This document shows, piece after piece, positions 17,992 to 27,850 of a stretch of DNA of 64,000 nucleotides. The translations under genes and the position numbers were made by a program. The notes beneath the pieces are model-generated. The model ran no database searches. It worked only from the letters and a program-made list of their open reading frames with translations, and was not told the origin of the DNA. Origin of the DNA: Opitutus sp. (GTDB lineage Bacteria; Verrucomicrobiota; Verrucomicrobiae; Opitutales; Opitutaceae); contig SIBR01000002.1 of assembly GCA_009695065.1 (NCBI GenBank), positions 62,001 to 126,000 on the forward strand. Reading direction: 5' to 3'. Positions within the stretch are counted from its first letter, which is position 1, and the number at the start of each line of letters is the position of its first letter.

Positions 17992-18870
17992 ATGGCAGTG
18001 ACTAGGAGGTTCCAGAGTGCGACTTTTCCGGCGTTGCCCGATTTTATGAGCTATCGCATCTGGGACTGCTTTTCCCTGCCCAGTTCGGCGCGTCCCAACG
18101 GAACTCTGGAGGTGGCGATCGAAGCCCTGCTGCAGAAGGCCGACCGGTTCGGGATCGAACGGATCAGCCCCTATCTGCACATCGGCATGGGGACGCTCGC
18201 GCCGGGCCGGGAGGCGCCCGATGTCGAAGATCCGGCCAGGATCCGGCGTTGCTTCGAACGCTGGCCGGACCGGTTGGTGGGATTTGTTTTTTTGAATCCT
18301 CACAACCCCCGGGCGTGCCTCGAAGCCATGGATCGTTGGATCAAGGATGGCCCGATGGCCGGAATCGTTTTTCAGGATGCGCCGCCGGCCGGCCTCGTCA
18401 GTTCGCATCCCAATCACGACGCCATTGTCCGGCGGGCGCACGAGTTGGGCGCGGTTATCATGCATTACACTTGGTATTACACCGGGGGAAAAAGAAATGC
18501 CTCGGAGTCGACACCGGCGGATCTGGCCGAGTTGGCGCAACGACATCCTGAAATCACCTTTGTCTGCAGCCACGCGGGCGGAGAATGGGAAAAGGGCATC
18601 CGCGCCATTTACCGCCATGCCAATATCGTGGCCGAGACCTCGGGATTCGATCCCACGTCCGGATTTGTGGACATGGCGGTGCGGGAACTGGGAGCGGAGC
18701 GGGTGATTTATGGCGGGCACCTGCCGTCGCGGAGCATCGGCACCGAATTCGGAAAGGTTCTGGGTGCGAAGCTGACGGAACAGGAGCGTTATCTTGTTTT
18801 CGGCGAGAATTTCCGCCGCATACTCAAACCGCTTTTCACGAAACGCGGGCGCTCGCTCGACCGCCTATGA
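17992..18870 (+). CDS. Amidohydrolase_2 family protein
   Basis: 292-residue metal-dependent hydrolase-like TIM barrel. Blocks seen: RIWDCFSLP (about 22), ERISPYLHIGMGT, CFERWPDRLVGFVFLNPHNP, AHELGAVIMHYTWYYTGG, EITFVCSHAGGEWEKGIRAI and RELGAERVIYGGHLPSRS (metal and active-site strands), ending in FGENFRRILKPLF. Members include sugar lactonases and decarboxylases; no leader peptide, so cytosolic. Paralogue at 35294 (same blocks) and the C-terminal half of the broken gene at 10435. The catalytic first-strand HxH pair is not obvious: the strand reads WDCF where WDxHxH is common, so the reaction may differ from typical lactonases. Confidence 0.8.
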   Translation: MAVTRRFQSATFPALPDFMSYRIWDCFSLPSSARPNGTLEVAIEALLQKADRFGIERISPYLHIGMGTLAPGREAPDVEDPARIRRCFERWPDRLVGFVFLNPHNPRACLEAMDRWIKDGPMAGIVFQDAPPAGLVSSHPNHDAIVRRAHELGAVIMHYTWYYTGGKRNASESTPADLAELAQRHPEITFVCSHAGGEWEKGIRAIYRHANIVAETSGFDPTSGFVDMAVRELGAERVIYGGHLPSRSIGTEFGKVLGAKLTEQERYLVFGENFRRILKPLFTKRGRSLDRL

Positions 18871-18928
18871 TCGCATCCGGCGAAGGCCTTCACTTAACCT
18901 GCCACGAATTTTGCCCACGCCACCCATC

Positions 18929-21622
18929 ATGACCACCACCTTGCTTTTTCCACGCATTCGTACCGGTTTCGTCCGGCGCCTCGCCCTGGTCCTGCTCGCG
19001 GGTGGATTCGTCCTCTGCACCGGCCGGGGCGCACCCACACCGGCGCCCAAGCGTACGGATCCGTCGCCATGGGCCGCCTGGGTCGAGCCGGACTTTCCTT
19101 TCTTCTCCTCGATTCTCGATGCGCGCAAAGCCGGCCCCGGCCTCCCGACGAACAATCTCACCCCGCGCGGTTTGGTCCTCAATCTCGGGCGCGATTGCTG
19201 GGTCTGTTTCGACACCGATCTCCTGCGCGTCTCCGCCATCTGGCGCGGCAAGGGCGTGACGGCGATGGAACTTGCGGCCGGTTCCTACCACGATCCCTTC
19301 CGCAAGACCCCCGGCGGGCAGTTCCCCGCGCCGGAGCCGGACGGCAAGGTCTGGCTCGCCAACGGCATTTATTCCGGCTGGCAGACCGGCGCGCAACTTT
19401 CGCTCGACGATCCCCGTGAACCGGCCCCCAGCCCCGGGGAAGTGGGGCGCGGTCCGATTCCTGAGGCGATGGGACGATTCGAAGCGGTCCGGCTGGTGCG
19501 CGACGGCGCGGTCCTCGAATACACCGCCGGAGGCTCCAGGGTGCGCGAGTGGGTCAGCGTGGCGGAGCAATCCGGACAGGCGGTCGTCGAACGGCATTTT
19601 CGCGTCGAACCCGCGAGGACTCCGCTGCTGCTGGCGCTCGGCTTCAAGACGGGCGAGACGACGATTGCCCTCGGAGGTTTGAGCGTTCCGGGGGCGGCGG
19701 AGCTTTTCGAAGCCCAGGCGGTATCTGCGGTTCGCGTGCCCGCGCATACGGCGCCCGTCGAATTCTCCGTTGCCTTCACCGTTGGCGCGACGGTGCCGGC
19801 CGTCACGGCCCGCGCCCTGCCGACAGCTGCGCCAGCCCGTCGCTGGCCGCAGCAGGCTGTCAGCAAGGTCGCGCCTTCCACCGAGAAGGGGGCCTACGTC
19901 GTCGATCACGTCGCGCTGCCCGCGGACAACCCGTGGCGCCGGGCGGTGCGCATCGCCGATATTCAATTTCTCAAGGATGGCACCGGCGTGGGTGTGACGG
20001 TGGATGGCGACGTGTGGCTCATCCGCGGCCTGCACGAAACGGGCGGCACGGTCCGCTGGAACCGCTTCGCTTCGGGCCTCCACGAACCGATGAGCGTCGC
20101 GATTCGCGATGACGAGATTTTCGCTTTCGACCGCAATGGCATCTGGCGCCTCCGGGACACCAACGGGGACGGCGAGGCCGATGTGCACGAACTGTTTTCC
20201 AACGCCTTTGCCCAGACCGCGGACATGCGGGAGTTTCCGACACTCATCCGGCTCGCCCCGGGGGGCGAGTTCGTGATCGCCAAGGGCGGGCAGGAGGCGA
20301 CCACGCTCGGCAAGCACAACGGCAGCGTGCTCCGCATTTCGGCCGACGGCCGCCGGGCCACGCTGCTGGGCTACGGATTTCGCCAGCCGAATATCGGCGT
20401 CAACATTCGCACCGGCCTCGTGACCGGCAGCGATCAAGAGGGTCAGTACATTCCCAGCACGCCACTGCACATCCTGCGCGACGGACAGTTCTACGGTTTC
20501 CTGAGCGATCTGCGGCCGCGCGAACAGTACCCGGCGCCCATCGCTGAGCCGCTCACCTGGCTGCCCCACGCCGTCAATTCCTCGGCGGAATCGCAGGTCT
20601 GGCTGTTCGACGCAAAGATGGGTCCGCTGAACGACGCGTTGATCCACATCGGATTCAACAAGCCCGAAGTCTTCCGCGTGCTGCTCAACGAACGCGGCGC
20701 CCGGCTGCAGGCCGCGGTGGTGAGTGTCACGAGCGCCTTCGATTTCACGCCGCTCAACGGCTCGGTGAATCCGGCCGACGGACAATTCTATCTCGCGGGT
20801 TTTCAGGTGATCGGGTGGGGGAACTCCATCGACACGCTCGCCGGCCTCGGGCGGGTGCGCTACACGGGTGCGCCGGTCACGCTGCCGCGCGAAGTCGCGG
20901 CAATGGACCAGGGCTTCCTGCTGCGGTTCGACGTTGCGCTGGATCCCGCCACGGCGACGGACCCGGCCAACTACTCGCTCGCGATGTGGAACTACCGGCG
21001 CACGTATCGCTATGGTTCGCCCCAACTCAAGGCCGACGGCACGCCAGGGCAGGATTGGCTGATGCCGAGCAGCGCTTATCTTTCGCGCGACCGGCGGAGC
21101 GTCTTTGTTGGCGTGCCCGGCATGAAGACCGTGATGCAGATGCGCTTTGGCTGGGCTCTCGCGACGGCGGAGGGCATGAAGTTTTCGGAGAACGCCTACC
21201 TCACGCCATACGAGTTGACGAAATTCGATCCGCGGGCCGAGGGGTTCGACGAATTCAAGGTGGACTTGACCCCGCGAGCCGCCGTGGCCCAGGCCCGCGG
21301 CCCCGTCAGCGTCGAGGAAGGTCGCCGGCTGTCGCAGGTGCTCGGCTGTGTCGCCTGCCACTCGCCCGAGGGCATGGACATCTTTCACGTGGGTCCGACC
21401 TGGAAGGGATTGTTCGGCTCGGAGCGCCCCATCGTGACGGGGCCCAAGCAGACGAGGAAGCACCGCGTCGACGAGGCGTATCTGCGCGAGTCGATTCTCG
21501 AGCCGTCGGCGAAGGTGGTCTCGGGTTTCGAACGCGGCGAGTATGCGATGCCGAGCTACGCCGGTGTCGTGAACGAGTCGCAGCTCGAATCGCTCGTGCT
21601 GTATATCAAGAGTCTCCGGTGA
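18929..21622 (+). CDS. DUF6797-type secreted protein with C-terminal c-type cytochrome domain
   Basis: About 897 residues from the ATG at 18929 (MTTTLLFPRIRTGFVRRLALVLLAGGF), which gives a signal peptide; longer in-frame starts overlap the preceding gene. N-terminal block (AWVEPDFPFFSSILDARKAG) fits DUF6797 as found in Verrucomicrobia. The middle (about 330-640) resembles beta-propeller sugar dehydrogenase-like repeats, e.g. IADIQFLKDGTGVGVTVDGDVW. The C-terminus has one haem site CVACH at 807-811 with downstream Met candidates. Likely a periplasmic oxidoreductase delivering electrons to the respiratory chain. Follows the amidohydrolase by 58 bases and precedes a second haem fusion protein. 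Confidence 0.8.
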   Translation: MTTTLLFPRIRTGFVRRLALVLLAGGFVLCTGRGAPTPAPKRTDPSPWAAWVEPDFPFFSSILDARKAGPGLPTNNLTPRGLVLNLGRDCWVCFDTDLLRVSAIWRGKGVTAMELAAGSYHDPFRKTPGGQFPAPEPDGKVWLANGIYSGWQTGAQLSLDDPREPAPSPGEVGRGPIPEAMGRFEAVRLVRDGAVLEYTAGGSRVREWVSVAEQSGQAVVERHFRVEPARTPLLLALGFKTGETTIALGGLSVPGAAELFEAQAVSAVRVPAHTAPVEFSVAFTVGATVPAVTARALPTAAPARRWPQQAVSKVAPSTEKGAYVVDHVALPADNPWRRAVRIADIQFLKDGTGVGVTVDGDVWLIRGLHETGGTVRWNRFASGLHEPMSVAIRDDEIFAFDRNGIWRLRDTNGDGEADVHELFSNAFAQTADMREFPTLIRLAPGGEFVIAKGGQEATTLGKHNGSVLRISADGRRATLLGYGFRQPNIGVNIRTGLVTGSDQEGQYIPSTPLHILRDGQFYGFLSDLRPREQYPAPIAEPLTWLPHAVNSSAESQVWLFDAKMGPLNDALIHIGFNKPEVFRVLLNERGARLQAAVVSVTSAFDFTPLNGSVNPADGQFYLAGFQVIGWGNSIDTLAGLGRVRYTGAPVTLPREVAAMDQGFLLRFDVALDPATATDPANYSLAMWNYRRTYRYGSPQLKADGTPGQDWLMPSSAYLSRDRRSVFVGVPGMKTVMQMRFGWALATAEGMKFSENAYLTPYELTKFDPRAEGFDEFKVDLTPRAAVAQARGPVSVEEGRRLSQVLGCVACHSPEGMDIFHVGPTWKGLFGSERPIVTGPKQTRKHRVDEAYLRESILEPSAKVVSGFERGEYAMPSYAGVVNESQLESLVLYIKSLR

Positions 21623-21691
21623 TGCGGGCTGAACCCCGGATGGAGAGTGGCGGTTTACGCTAGCTGGCCGAAGGCTGTTGAGTCGATATCC

Positions 21692-24600
21692 ATGACATCA
21701 CAATCGAAGTCACCGCGTATTTTGTCCACGGGTCGCGCTGCCGACGGGCGAACGCTCCCGGGTTGGCGACGAGCCGCAGGGGTGCTGGCAGCATTGACCG
21801 GGCTGTCGGTGGCGGCATCGCTTCGCGCCCAACCGCCGGGTGGATTTACGCCGGAGGAGTCGTTGCAACGCATGACCGTGGCCGAGGGGCTTGAGGTCCA
21901 GTTGGTCGCCGCCGAGCCCAACGTGCGGCAGCCGATCACGGTGAGTTTCGATGAACGTGGGCGCATGTGGGTGATTGAATACCTGCAGTATCCCAAGCCG
22001 GCGGGGTTGAACGTAGTAAAGGCCGACGAGTATCTGCGCCTCACGTACGACCGGGTGCCGGAACCGCCGCCGCGCGGACCGAAGGGCGCGGACAATATCC
22101 TGATTTTTGACCGGCCGGACGCGAATGGCCGCATGCAGGAGGTCAAAAAATTTGTCGGCGGCCTCAACCTCGCGGCGGGCATGGCCCTAGGCTACGACGG
22201 CGTGTTCGTGATGCAGCCGCCCTACCTGCTCTACTACGCGGACAAGAATCACGACGATGTGCCGGATGGTCCGCCGGAGGTGCTCTTGTCCGGCTTCGGC
22301 CTCGAGGATGCGCACGCGCTGGCGAACTCGCTGCAGTTCGGGCCGGATGGCTGGCTCTACGGGGCACAGGGGAGCACGGTGAAATCGAACGTCAAGGGCG
22401 TGGCGTTCGAGCAGGGCATCTGGCGCTACAATGTCCGATCAAAGGCATTTGAGCTTTTCGCCGAGGGCGGGGGCAACACGTGGGGGCTCGATTTCGATGC
22501 GCATGGCAACGCGATCGCGGGGACCAATTACCTCGAGGTCGCGCTGCATCAGGTGCAGGGCGCCTACTACGTCAAAATTTTCGGCAAGCACGGCGAGCTG
22601 CACAACCCGTACGCCTTCGGTTATTTCAATCACATCCCGGTCGACAAGTTCATGGGCGGGCACCTTACCACCGGCGGAATCGTTTATCAGGGCGGGGCGC
22701 TGCCGGAGCGATTCAACGGCGCCTACATCGCCGGCAATCCTCTCACCAACACGCTATTTTGGCACGCGTTCGAGCGCGATCGTTCGAGCTTCAAGCTGAA
22801 GTACGGCGGGGAATTTCTCGCCGGTAACGACACGTGGTTTCGGCCGATCGACTGCCTGACCGGACCCGACGGTGCGGTGTTCGTGCTCGATTGGTACGAC
22901 AAGCGGATCGTCGACGTCGATCCACGCGACAACTGGGACAAGACCAACGGTCGCATCTACAAAGTGCAGTCGGCGGGGGCGAAGCCGATCGCACCCTTCG
23001 ACCTGGGCCGCAAATCCTCGGCCGAACTGGTGGCGCTGCTGGGCGACAAGAACGAATGGTTCAGCCAGATGGCCCGGCAACTTCTGGCGGAGCGTCGGGA
23101 CTCCAGCATGTTTGCCGCGCTCCGCGACGGCATCGTCGACCATTCGGGTCGAAAGGCGCTGGAATCGCTGTGGGCACTTTATGGCAGTGGCGGATTCGAC
23201 GAGGCGGTGGCACTGAAGGCGCTGGATCATCCCAATGAGGATGTGCGCGCGTGGACGGTCCGTCTCTTGGGTGACGCGAACGGCGTTTCCGCCGCCGTCG
23301 CGCAGCGTCTCGCGCGACTCGCCCAGTCCGAACCCAGCCCGGTTGTGCGCAATCAAATGGCCTGCACCGCCAAGCGCCTGCCCGGGAGTGTGGCGCTGCC
23401 CGTGGTGCGGGGCCTGTTGCACCGGGATGAGGACATCCGCGATCCGCAGATCCCGCTGCTGCTCTGGTGGGCGGTCGAGAGCAAGGCGACCTCGGATGTG
23501 GAGGGAGTGCTCGCCCTCCTTGGGGCCTCCGCCGACTGGCAGTCGCCGCTCATCCGCCAGTATATCGTCGAGCGGCTGGCCCGGCGTTATGCGGCCGACG
23601 GGAGCGAAGCGAACTTTGCCTTGTGCCGCCGGTTGCTGGCGATGGCGCCCGCCGCCGGGGAAAGGGACTTGGTAATCCAGGGCCTCGAGAAGGCATTTGA
23701 AGGCCGGTTCCTGCCCGAGCCGCCAGGGCCGTTGCTGGCGGTGCTGGCCGACTTGTGGAGTCGGGGCAACCCGACGCCGTTGCTGACCCGTTTTGCCGCG
23801 CGGTTCGGCAATGGCGAGGCGATGGCCCGGCTTCGGGCGATGATTATCGATCGCGGAGTCGGGGAAGCGGATCGGGTGGCTGCGATCAAGCTGCTGGGGC
23901 AGGCGGCCGATTTGGCGAGCATCGAGCCCTTGTTAAAATTGTTGGGCCGGGAGTTCCCGGAGAGCCTCCAGACGGCGGCGCTCGCCGCGCTGCAGGCCTA
24001 TGCCGACCCGCAAGTCGCCCGGCGCGTGCTCACGGCGTATTCGAGTCTTGGCGACCGCGTGCGCGTCCAGGCCCGTACCTTGCTGGAGGCGCGCGGCCCG
24101 GCGGCCGTGCTTCTGCTGCGCGCGGTGGACACGAAGCAAATCGCCTTGAAGGAAATTCCGCTGGGCGAAGTGCAGAAGATGTCCCGTTTTCCCGACCGCG
24201 AGATCGCGGAACTGGTGGGCAAACAATGGGGCAAGGTCTCGGCGCAACCGTTGGGGGAGGATCGTGCCCTGGTGCATACCTATGAACTCGTGCTCACCGA
24301 TGGAAAACGGCTCGGGCCAAAATTCGCCGGCGACCCGGCCCGCGGGCGCAAGGTCTTCCAGCATTCCTGTGCCGTGTGCCATTCGTTTTTCGGCGAGGGG
24401 GCAAATTTCGGTCCCGATCTCACCACGGCCAACCGGCGCGACACCAAATTCATGGTCGAGAACATCCTTTATCCCAGCCTGACCATCCGCCCGGAGTTCA
24501 TCAGCCACAACGCCGCGCTCAAGGACGGCCGGATCCTCAGCGGCTACCTGGCCGACGACCGGGCGGATGCGGTCACGATTCGCGATATGTCCGGCCAGCG

Positions 24601-24739
24601 GACGCTCGTGCCCCGCAGCGACCTCAAGAGCCTGGAGCCGTCCTCGACCTCCCTGATGCCGCCGGGCCTGCTGGAAGCCATGCAACCGCAGGAAATCCGC
24701 GATCTCTTCGCCTACTTGCAGGGTGACGGTCCGCAATGA
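21692..24739 (+). CDS. PVC-type haem-binding CxxCH protein (dehydrogenase/HEAT/cytochrome fusion)
   Basis: About 1015 residues. The ATG at 21692 gives a leader (GWRRAAGVLAALTGLSVAASLRA). Residues 45-430 form the membrane-bound dehydrogenase-like propeller (MTVAEGLEVQLVAAEPNVRQP, SLQFGPDGWLYGAQGS, TGPDGAVFVLDWYDKRI). Residues 440-800 look like HEAT-type helical repeats. The C-terminal domain has CAVCH at 893-897 in GRKVFQHSCAVCHSFFGEGANFGPDL, the Pirellula/Verrucomicrobium-type haem domain. Probably periplasmic and cooperating with the gene upstream (69-base gap). It closes the plus-strand gene run that began at 11616. Confidence 0.88.
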   Translation: MTSQSKSPRILSTGRAADGRTLPGWRRAAGVLAALTGLSVAASLRAQPPGGFTPEESLQRMTVAEGLEVQLVAAEPNVRQPITVSFDERGRMWVIEYLQYPKPAGLNVVKADEYLRLTYDRVPEPPPRGPKGADNILIFDRPDANGRMQEVKKFVGGLNLAAGMALGYDGVFVMQPPYLLYYADKNHDDVPDGPPEVLLSGFGLEDAHALANSLQFGPDGWLYGAQGSTVKSNVKGVAFEQGIWRYNVRSKAFELFAEGGGNTWGLDFDAHGNAIAGTNYLEVALHQVQGAYYVKIFGKHGELHNPYAFGYFNHIPVDKFMGGHLTTGGIVYQGGALPERFNGAYIAGNPLTNTLFWHAFERDRSSFKLKYGGEFLAGNDTWFRPIDCLTGPDGAVFVLDWYDKRIVDVDPRDNWDKTNGRIYKVQSAGAKPIAPFDLGRKSSAELVALLGDKNEWFSQMARQLLAERRDSSMFAALRDGIVDHSGRKALESLWALYGSGGFDEAVALKALDHPNEDVRAWTVRLLGDANGVSAAVAQRLARLAQSEPSPVVRNQMACTAKRLPGSVALPVVRGLLHRDEDIRDPQIPLLLWWAVESKATSDVEGVLALLGASADWQSPLIRQYIVERLARRYAADGSEANFALCRRLLAMAPAAGERDLVIQGLEKAFEGRFLPEPPGPLLAVLADLWSRGNPTPLLTRFAARFGNGEAMARLRAMIIDRGVGEADRVAAIKLLGQAADLASIEPLLKLLGREFPESLQTAALAALQAYADPQVARRVLTAYSSLGDRVRVQARTLLEARGPAAVLLLRAVDTKQIALKEIPLGEVQKMSRFPDREIAELVGKQWGKVSAQPLGEDRALVHTYELVLTDGKRLGPKFAGDPARGRKVFQHSCAVCHSFFGEGANFGPDLTTANRRDTKFMVENILYPSLTIRPEFISHNAALKDGRILSGYLADDRADAVTIRDMSGQRTLVPRSDLKSLEPSSTSLMPPGLLEAMQPQEIRDLFAYLQGDGPQ

Positions 24740-25180
24740 TGCCTGCGGAGGGAGCCGAGTTGTGGGTTCGTGCGGCAATTGACGTCAGTTCGGCCGGACA
24801 AAGCTGCTGCCCGTCAAGTGAGCGTCATCATTCCCGCCCGGCGTTCCAATCCCCTGTTGTAATCTAATAGGTGACATCGGTGGATTGAGTTCACGGGAGG
24901 AGATCGGACCGCTGGAAAGCGGTCGTTGGAACGACGGGTTTCAGGTGTCCCCACCGACGTCCGCCTGACCGAGCGAGGGCTGCATCCCGGGTTTCGGGAC
25001 GTCCGCTCCTGTCGGAAAACCGGGATGCGCGTCGACGGGCGGGCGCGGACATTTCTGCTTGCCGTTCACTTTGGCGCAGGCGTAGTAATGCCCGCTCTGC
25101 AGGCTGGGAGAGGTCGGAGGAGAGATTCTTGGGACCACAATTGGCCCTGCAGCGATTGGATCGGTTAGTTTCGTAAGTGC
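24740..25180. other. Intergenic region before tRNA-Leu
   Basis: About 440 bases. Short frames on both strands (for example 24941-25138 minus, with a Cys/Pro-rich stretch) show no family features. No clear terminator or repeat seen. Confidence 0.4.
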
Positions 25181-25265
25181 GCCCGGGTGGTGGAATTGGT
25201 AGACACGCAGGTCTCAGAAGCCTGTGCCTAACAGCGTAGCGGTTCGAGTCCGCTCCCGGGCACCA
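25181..25265 (+). tRNA. tRNA-Leu (CAG), CCA encoded
   Basis: Class II cloverleaf: acceptor GCCCGGG pairs with CCCGGGC, the D arm contains GGTGGAATTGGTAGACACG, the anticodon loop is CTCAGAA (anticodon CAG), a long variable arm follows, and the T arm reads AGCGGTTCGAGTCCGCT. Discriminator A plus encoded CCA end at 25265. No flanking duplicated 3' end is seen that would mark an integrated element. Confidence 0.95.
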
Positions 25266-25407
25266 TCCCCGTTTCAGATGTGAAACGGTTTGGTTTCACC
25301 AAAATCGGGTTGGACGGATCGAACCGACGCGATCGCCAACAATCTGTGGGAGAACGCGCACGCAGAGGCCGGCGGGACCCTGGCCGAACGCGACGGCTGT
25401 GCGGAGT

Positions 25408-26190
25408 TCAGGGCTTTTCTGGCCGCGGCCGATTCAGCGACAGCGCCAATTCAGCCTGGGTGGCAAACTCGGCGAAAAAACGACCGATGCTGAACTCGGC
25501 CTCAGCCCGTGCACGGCCGGCGGCGCCCAGTGCGGCGGCGTGGGCCGGTGCGTGCGACCGCTGGGCGAGCACCTCGGCAAATTCCCTGGCCCGGGGAGCG
25601 CGCAGGGCTCCGGTGATCCCGTCGAACACAATTTCGCGGGGGCCGGCGTGATTGACCGCCAGCACCGGCAGGCCGCGGGCCATGGCCTCGATCAGGACGA
25701 TGCCGAAGTGTTCCGCCGGGGCGCAGTGGACCAGGGCGAAAGCCTCTTGCCACAGTTTTTCCAACGCGTCGGGCGGCGGGTCGAACCGCAACTCGACTTG
25801 GGCGGCCACTCCCTGAGCCGAAGCTTGCGCATGCAACTGTTCCACCAGTGCGCGCACTTCCGGCAGCTGCCGATCATATCCGCCCGCCAGCACCAGCCGC
25901 CAGCGGGCAAATTCAGACGCCTCCGTCCGGGCCCGCATTTCGGCAAATGCCTCGATGGCCAGGGGCAGGCCTTTGCGCGGGTCGAAACGGGCGACGGACA
26001 GAAGCGTCCGCTTCGGCGCCGCGGCGTTGAGCGGGGATTCGCATCGGAGCGGGACGGGCGGCAGCCGTACTCCGGGCCGGACAATCGCGAACCGTTCCGC
26101 CGGCAAGAAAGGAAACGTTCGCTGCACCGCATCGGCGGTGTAGCGCGAGTTCGCTAGGACGCGTCGGAGCGCCCCGTTCAGGAGCGGTCG
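25408..26190 (-). pseudogene. Glycosyltransferase family 4, N-terminally truncated
   Basis: C-terminal GT-B half only: RVLANSRYTADAVQRTF, RTLLSVARFDPRKGLPLAIEAFAEM, then HCAPAEHFGIVLIEAMARGLPVLAV with the EHFGIVLIEAMA nucleotide-sugar motif, and a normal C-terminal helix. The acceptor-binding N-terminal half (about 150-180 residues) is missing. Upstream, the frame runs directly into the last codons of the BNR gene read in another frame, so homology begins within about ten bases of that gene's stop. There is no plausible start codon with its own leader. The break looks like a deletion or insertion joint, next to tRNA-Leu. Confidence 0.75.
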
Positions 26191-27572
26191 GAAATCAGGC
26201 CGACCACCTCGAACTCGTAGTCGTCGGGCAGGCGCATCACGCCGCGCAGCCAGATCACGGCGGTGCGCTTGCCCATCCCCGGCGGGACCACCGGGCGGAT
26301 GTTGTCGCGGACCGAATCCTTGGTGAGCGCCGTCCAAGTCCATTTCGCGCCGCCGTCGGCGGTGCGGCCCCGGAAGATTTCCCAGTGCCGCTTCTGATCT
26401 GTCGCGCTGATCAGCGGAGCGCCGGTCACCGGGTCGACGTCGGTGGAGATGTAGACGGTGTTCACGTCGGCGGGATCCAACGCGATGAGGCCGGTGCAAT
26501 CGTCGTCCTTCACCGCGTGCACCTCCTGGCCGCCATGGGCGATTTCATGGTCCGCCCACTGCGTGCCGGTCCAGCGCGCATAGCGATACCGGTGATCCGC
26601 CCCCACCGGCCGCGGCCGCAGACTCGCGGTGTCTTTTTGCACGGAATAGACGACGCGGGGCCGGCCGGCGGGATCGAGCCGCAGGTCGCTGATCATCGCG
26701 ATGCTTTCCGGGTTGGCTTGGAAAATCAGCGTGGCGTCGTCCACGCCTTGCAGGCCTTCCTTGAGGCTGCGAACGGGCGTGCCGTCGCTGCGGTGCAGCA
26801 CGCCGTCGCGGTAAAAGACATGGTGGACACCGTTGTTATAGTTGATCCGGTGCCCGTCGGTAAACGCCAGGTGAACGGTGTCGCGGCCGTTGTTGGCGTA
26901 TTTCACGTACGGGATCGTCTTGGGCGAAACCGCGATGAAGACGTTGCCCGCCGACCATGACCGGCCGCCGTCATCCGAAGACGCCCAGGACGGCATGTTG
27001 CGATTTTCGAGCCCGCGGAAAAAATTGAAGACGCGGCCCCGGCCGCCGTTTTCCGACGGGAGGAAGTGGAGATTGGGAAACGTCACCCGGGCGTTGGCCG
27101 GCAGGGAGAAAAGCTGCTCGTCCTCCCAGGCCTCGATGTTGCGGGCGGGAGTGGAGATGCGGTGGAGGAGCTTTTCATCCCGCCCGTGCTGGGCGTAACT
27201 CGCGAGCACGCGTCCGTCGGGCCGGATGACGAAGGCCGGACAATTGTGATCGTCATACCACTGCTTTTGCGTCGCCGGCGTGGTGGCGTGGTGAAGCGTG
27301 AAGCGGCGTTTTTCCCCCGTCTTGAGATCGTAGGAGACGGCTTCGACGTCGCCCATCCGCGTCCGGTCGCGGGTGCCGGCGGCGACGGAGCCGATGATCA
27401 GTTGGTCGCCGGCCACCACGGTGCGCTCGTCCTGGAGCCAGTTCCAGCAGCCGTCGTCATTGAAGACGATGACGCCGGCGGAAAGGTCGGCGCCGAACCC
27501 GCCAAGCAGGAACGCCGCGGCGGCGCGCAGACGGGTTTTGGCGGAAGATCGGCCGGTTGGAGAGAGGGGCAT
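26178..27572 (-). CDS. BNR-repeat secreted protein (BNR_4-like)
   Basis: About 464 residues from the ATG at 27572, which gives a leader (RLRAAAAFLLGGFGADLSAG); an upstream ATG at 27629 would add a non-signal extension. Beta-propeller of the BNR_4 kind: WNWLQDERTVVAGDQLIIGSV, HNCPAFVIRPDGRVLASYAQHG, SWASSDDGGRSWSAG (an Asp-box SxDxGxxW), GGAKWTWTALT. Relatives include sialidase-like proteins and ulvan/rhamnogalacturonan lyases, so a secreted polysaccharide-active role is likely. The C-terminus (DYEFEVVGLISDRS) looks close to natural. It abuts the truncated glycosyltransferase. Confidence 0.78.
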   Translation of the reverse strand: MPLSPTGRSSAKTRLRAAAAFLLGGFGADLSAGVIVFNDDGCWNWLQDERTVVAGDQLIIGSVAAGTRDRTRMGDVEAVSYDLKTGEKRRFTLHHATTPATQKQWYDDHNCPAFVIRPDGRVLASYAQHGRDEKLLHRISTPARNIEAWEDEQLFSLPANARVTFPNLHFLPSENGGRGRVFNFFRGLENRNMPSWASSDDGGRSWSAGNVFIAVSPKTIPYVKYANNGRDTVHLAFTDGHRINYNNGVHHVFYRDGVLHRSDGTPVRSLKEGLQGVDDATLIFQANPESIAMISDLRLDPAGRPRVVYSVQKDTASLRPRPVGADHRYRYARWTGTQWADHEIAHGGQEVHAVKDDDCTGLIALDPADVNTVYISTDVDPVTGAPLISATDQKRHWEIFRGRTADGGAKWTWTALTKDSVRDNIRPVVPPGMGKRTAVIWLRGVMRLPDDYEFEVVGLISDRS

Positions 27573-27638
27573 CGGAAGGAATCGGCTGGCGTGGGGCCAC
27601 GACCGTGGAGTTTTGAACCTGAAGAACACAGAAGAAGG

Positions 27639-27798
27639 AACCGCTCATCTCCGCTGATTTTCGGAAGCGGCGGCAGGGATCGCCTGCGTGCCTCGCCTGA
27701 TCCTCCTTCGCCAAGGCTACGGAGGACAAATCGGCGAAGGGCGGACCCTGCCTGCGCTGGAGGATTTCATTAGCGGAGATGAGCGGGGATTAGCGGTT
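27639..27798. repeat. 160-bp element with terminal inverted repeats (copy 1)
   Basis: Starts AACCGCTCATCTCCGCTGA and ends GGGGATTAGCGGTT, so the ends are inverted copies of an ACCGCTAATC-type sequence. The first 55 bases are repeated in opposite orientation inside the element at 56686-56815. No coding capacity. A small non-autonomous mobile element or extragenic repeat is likely. Confidence 0.6.
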
Positions 27799-27850
27799 AA
27801 CCCTCCTGGGGCATTGAGAGTTTGATTCGTCCGGCGCGATGGCGCGGCGA

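Noticed and set aside
24941..25138. Cys/Pro-rich minus-strand frame before tRNA-Leu
   Set aside because: No start context, no family and no neighbour relation; likely chance.
25181..26190. Integrated element at tRNA-Leu
   Set aside because: A broken gene lies beside the tRNA, but there is no integrase and no duplicated tRNA 3' end in the window.
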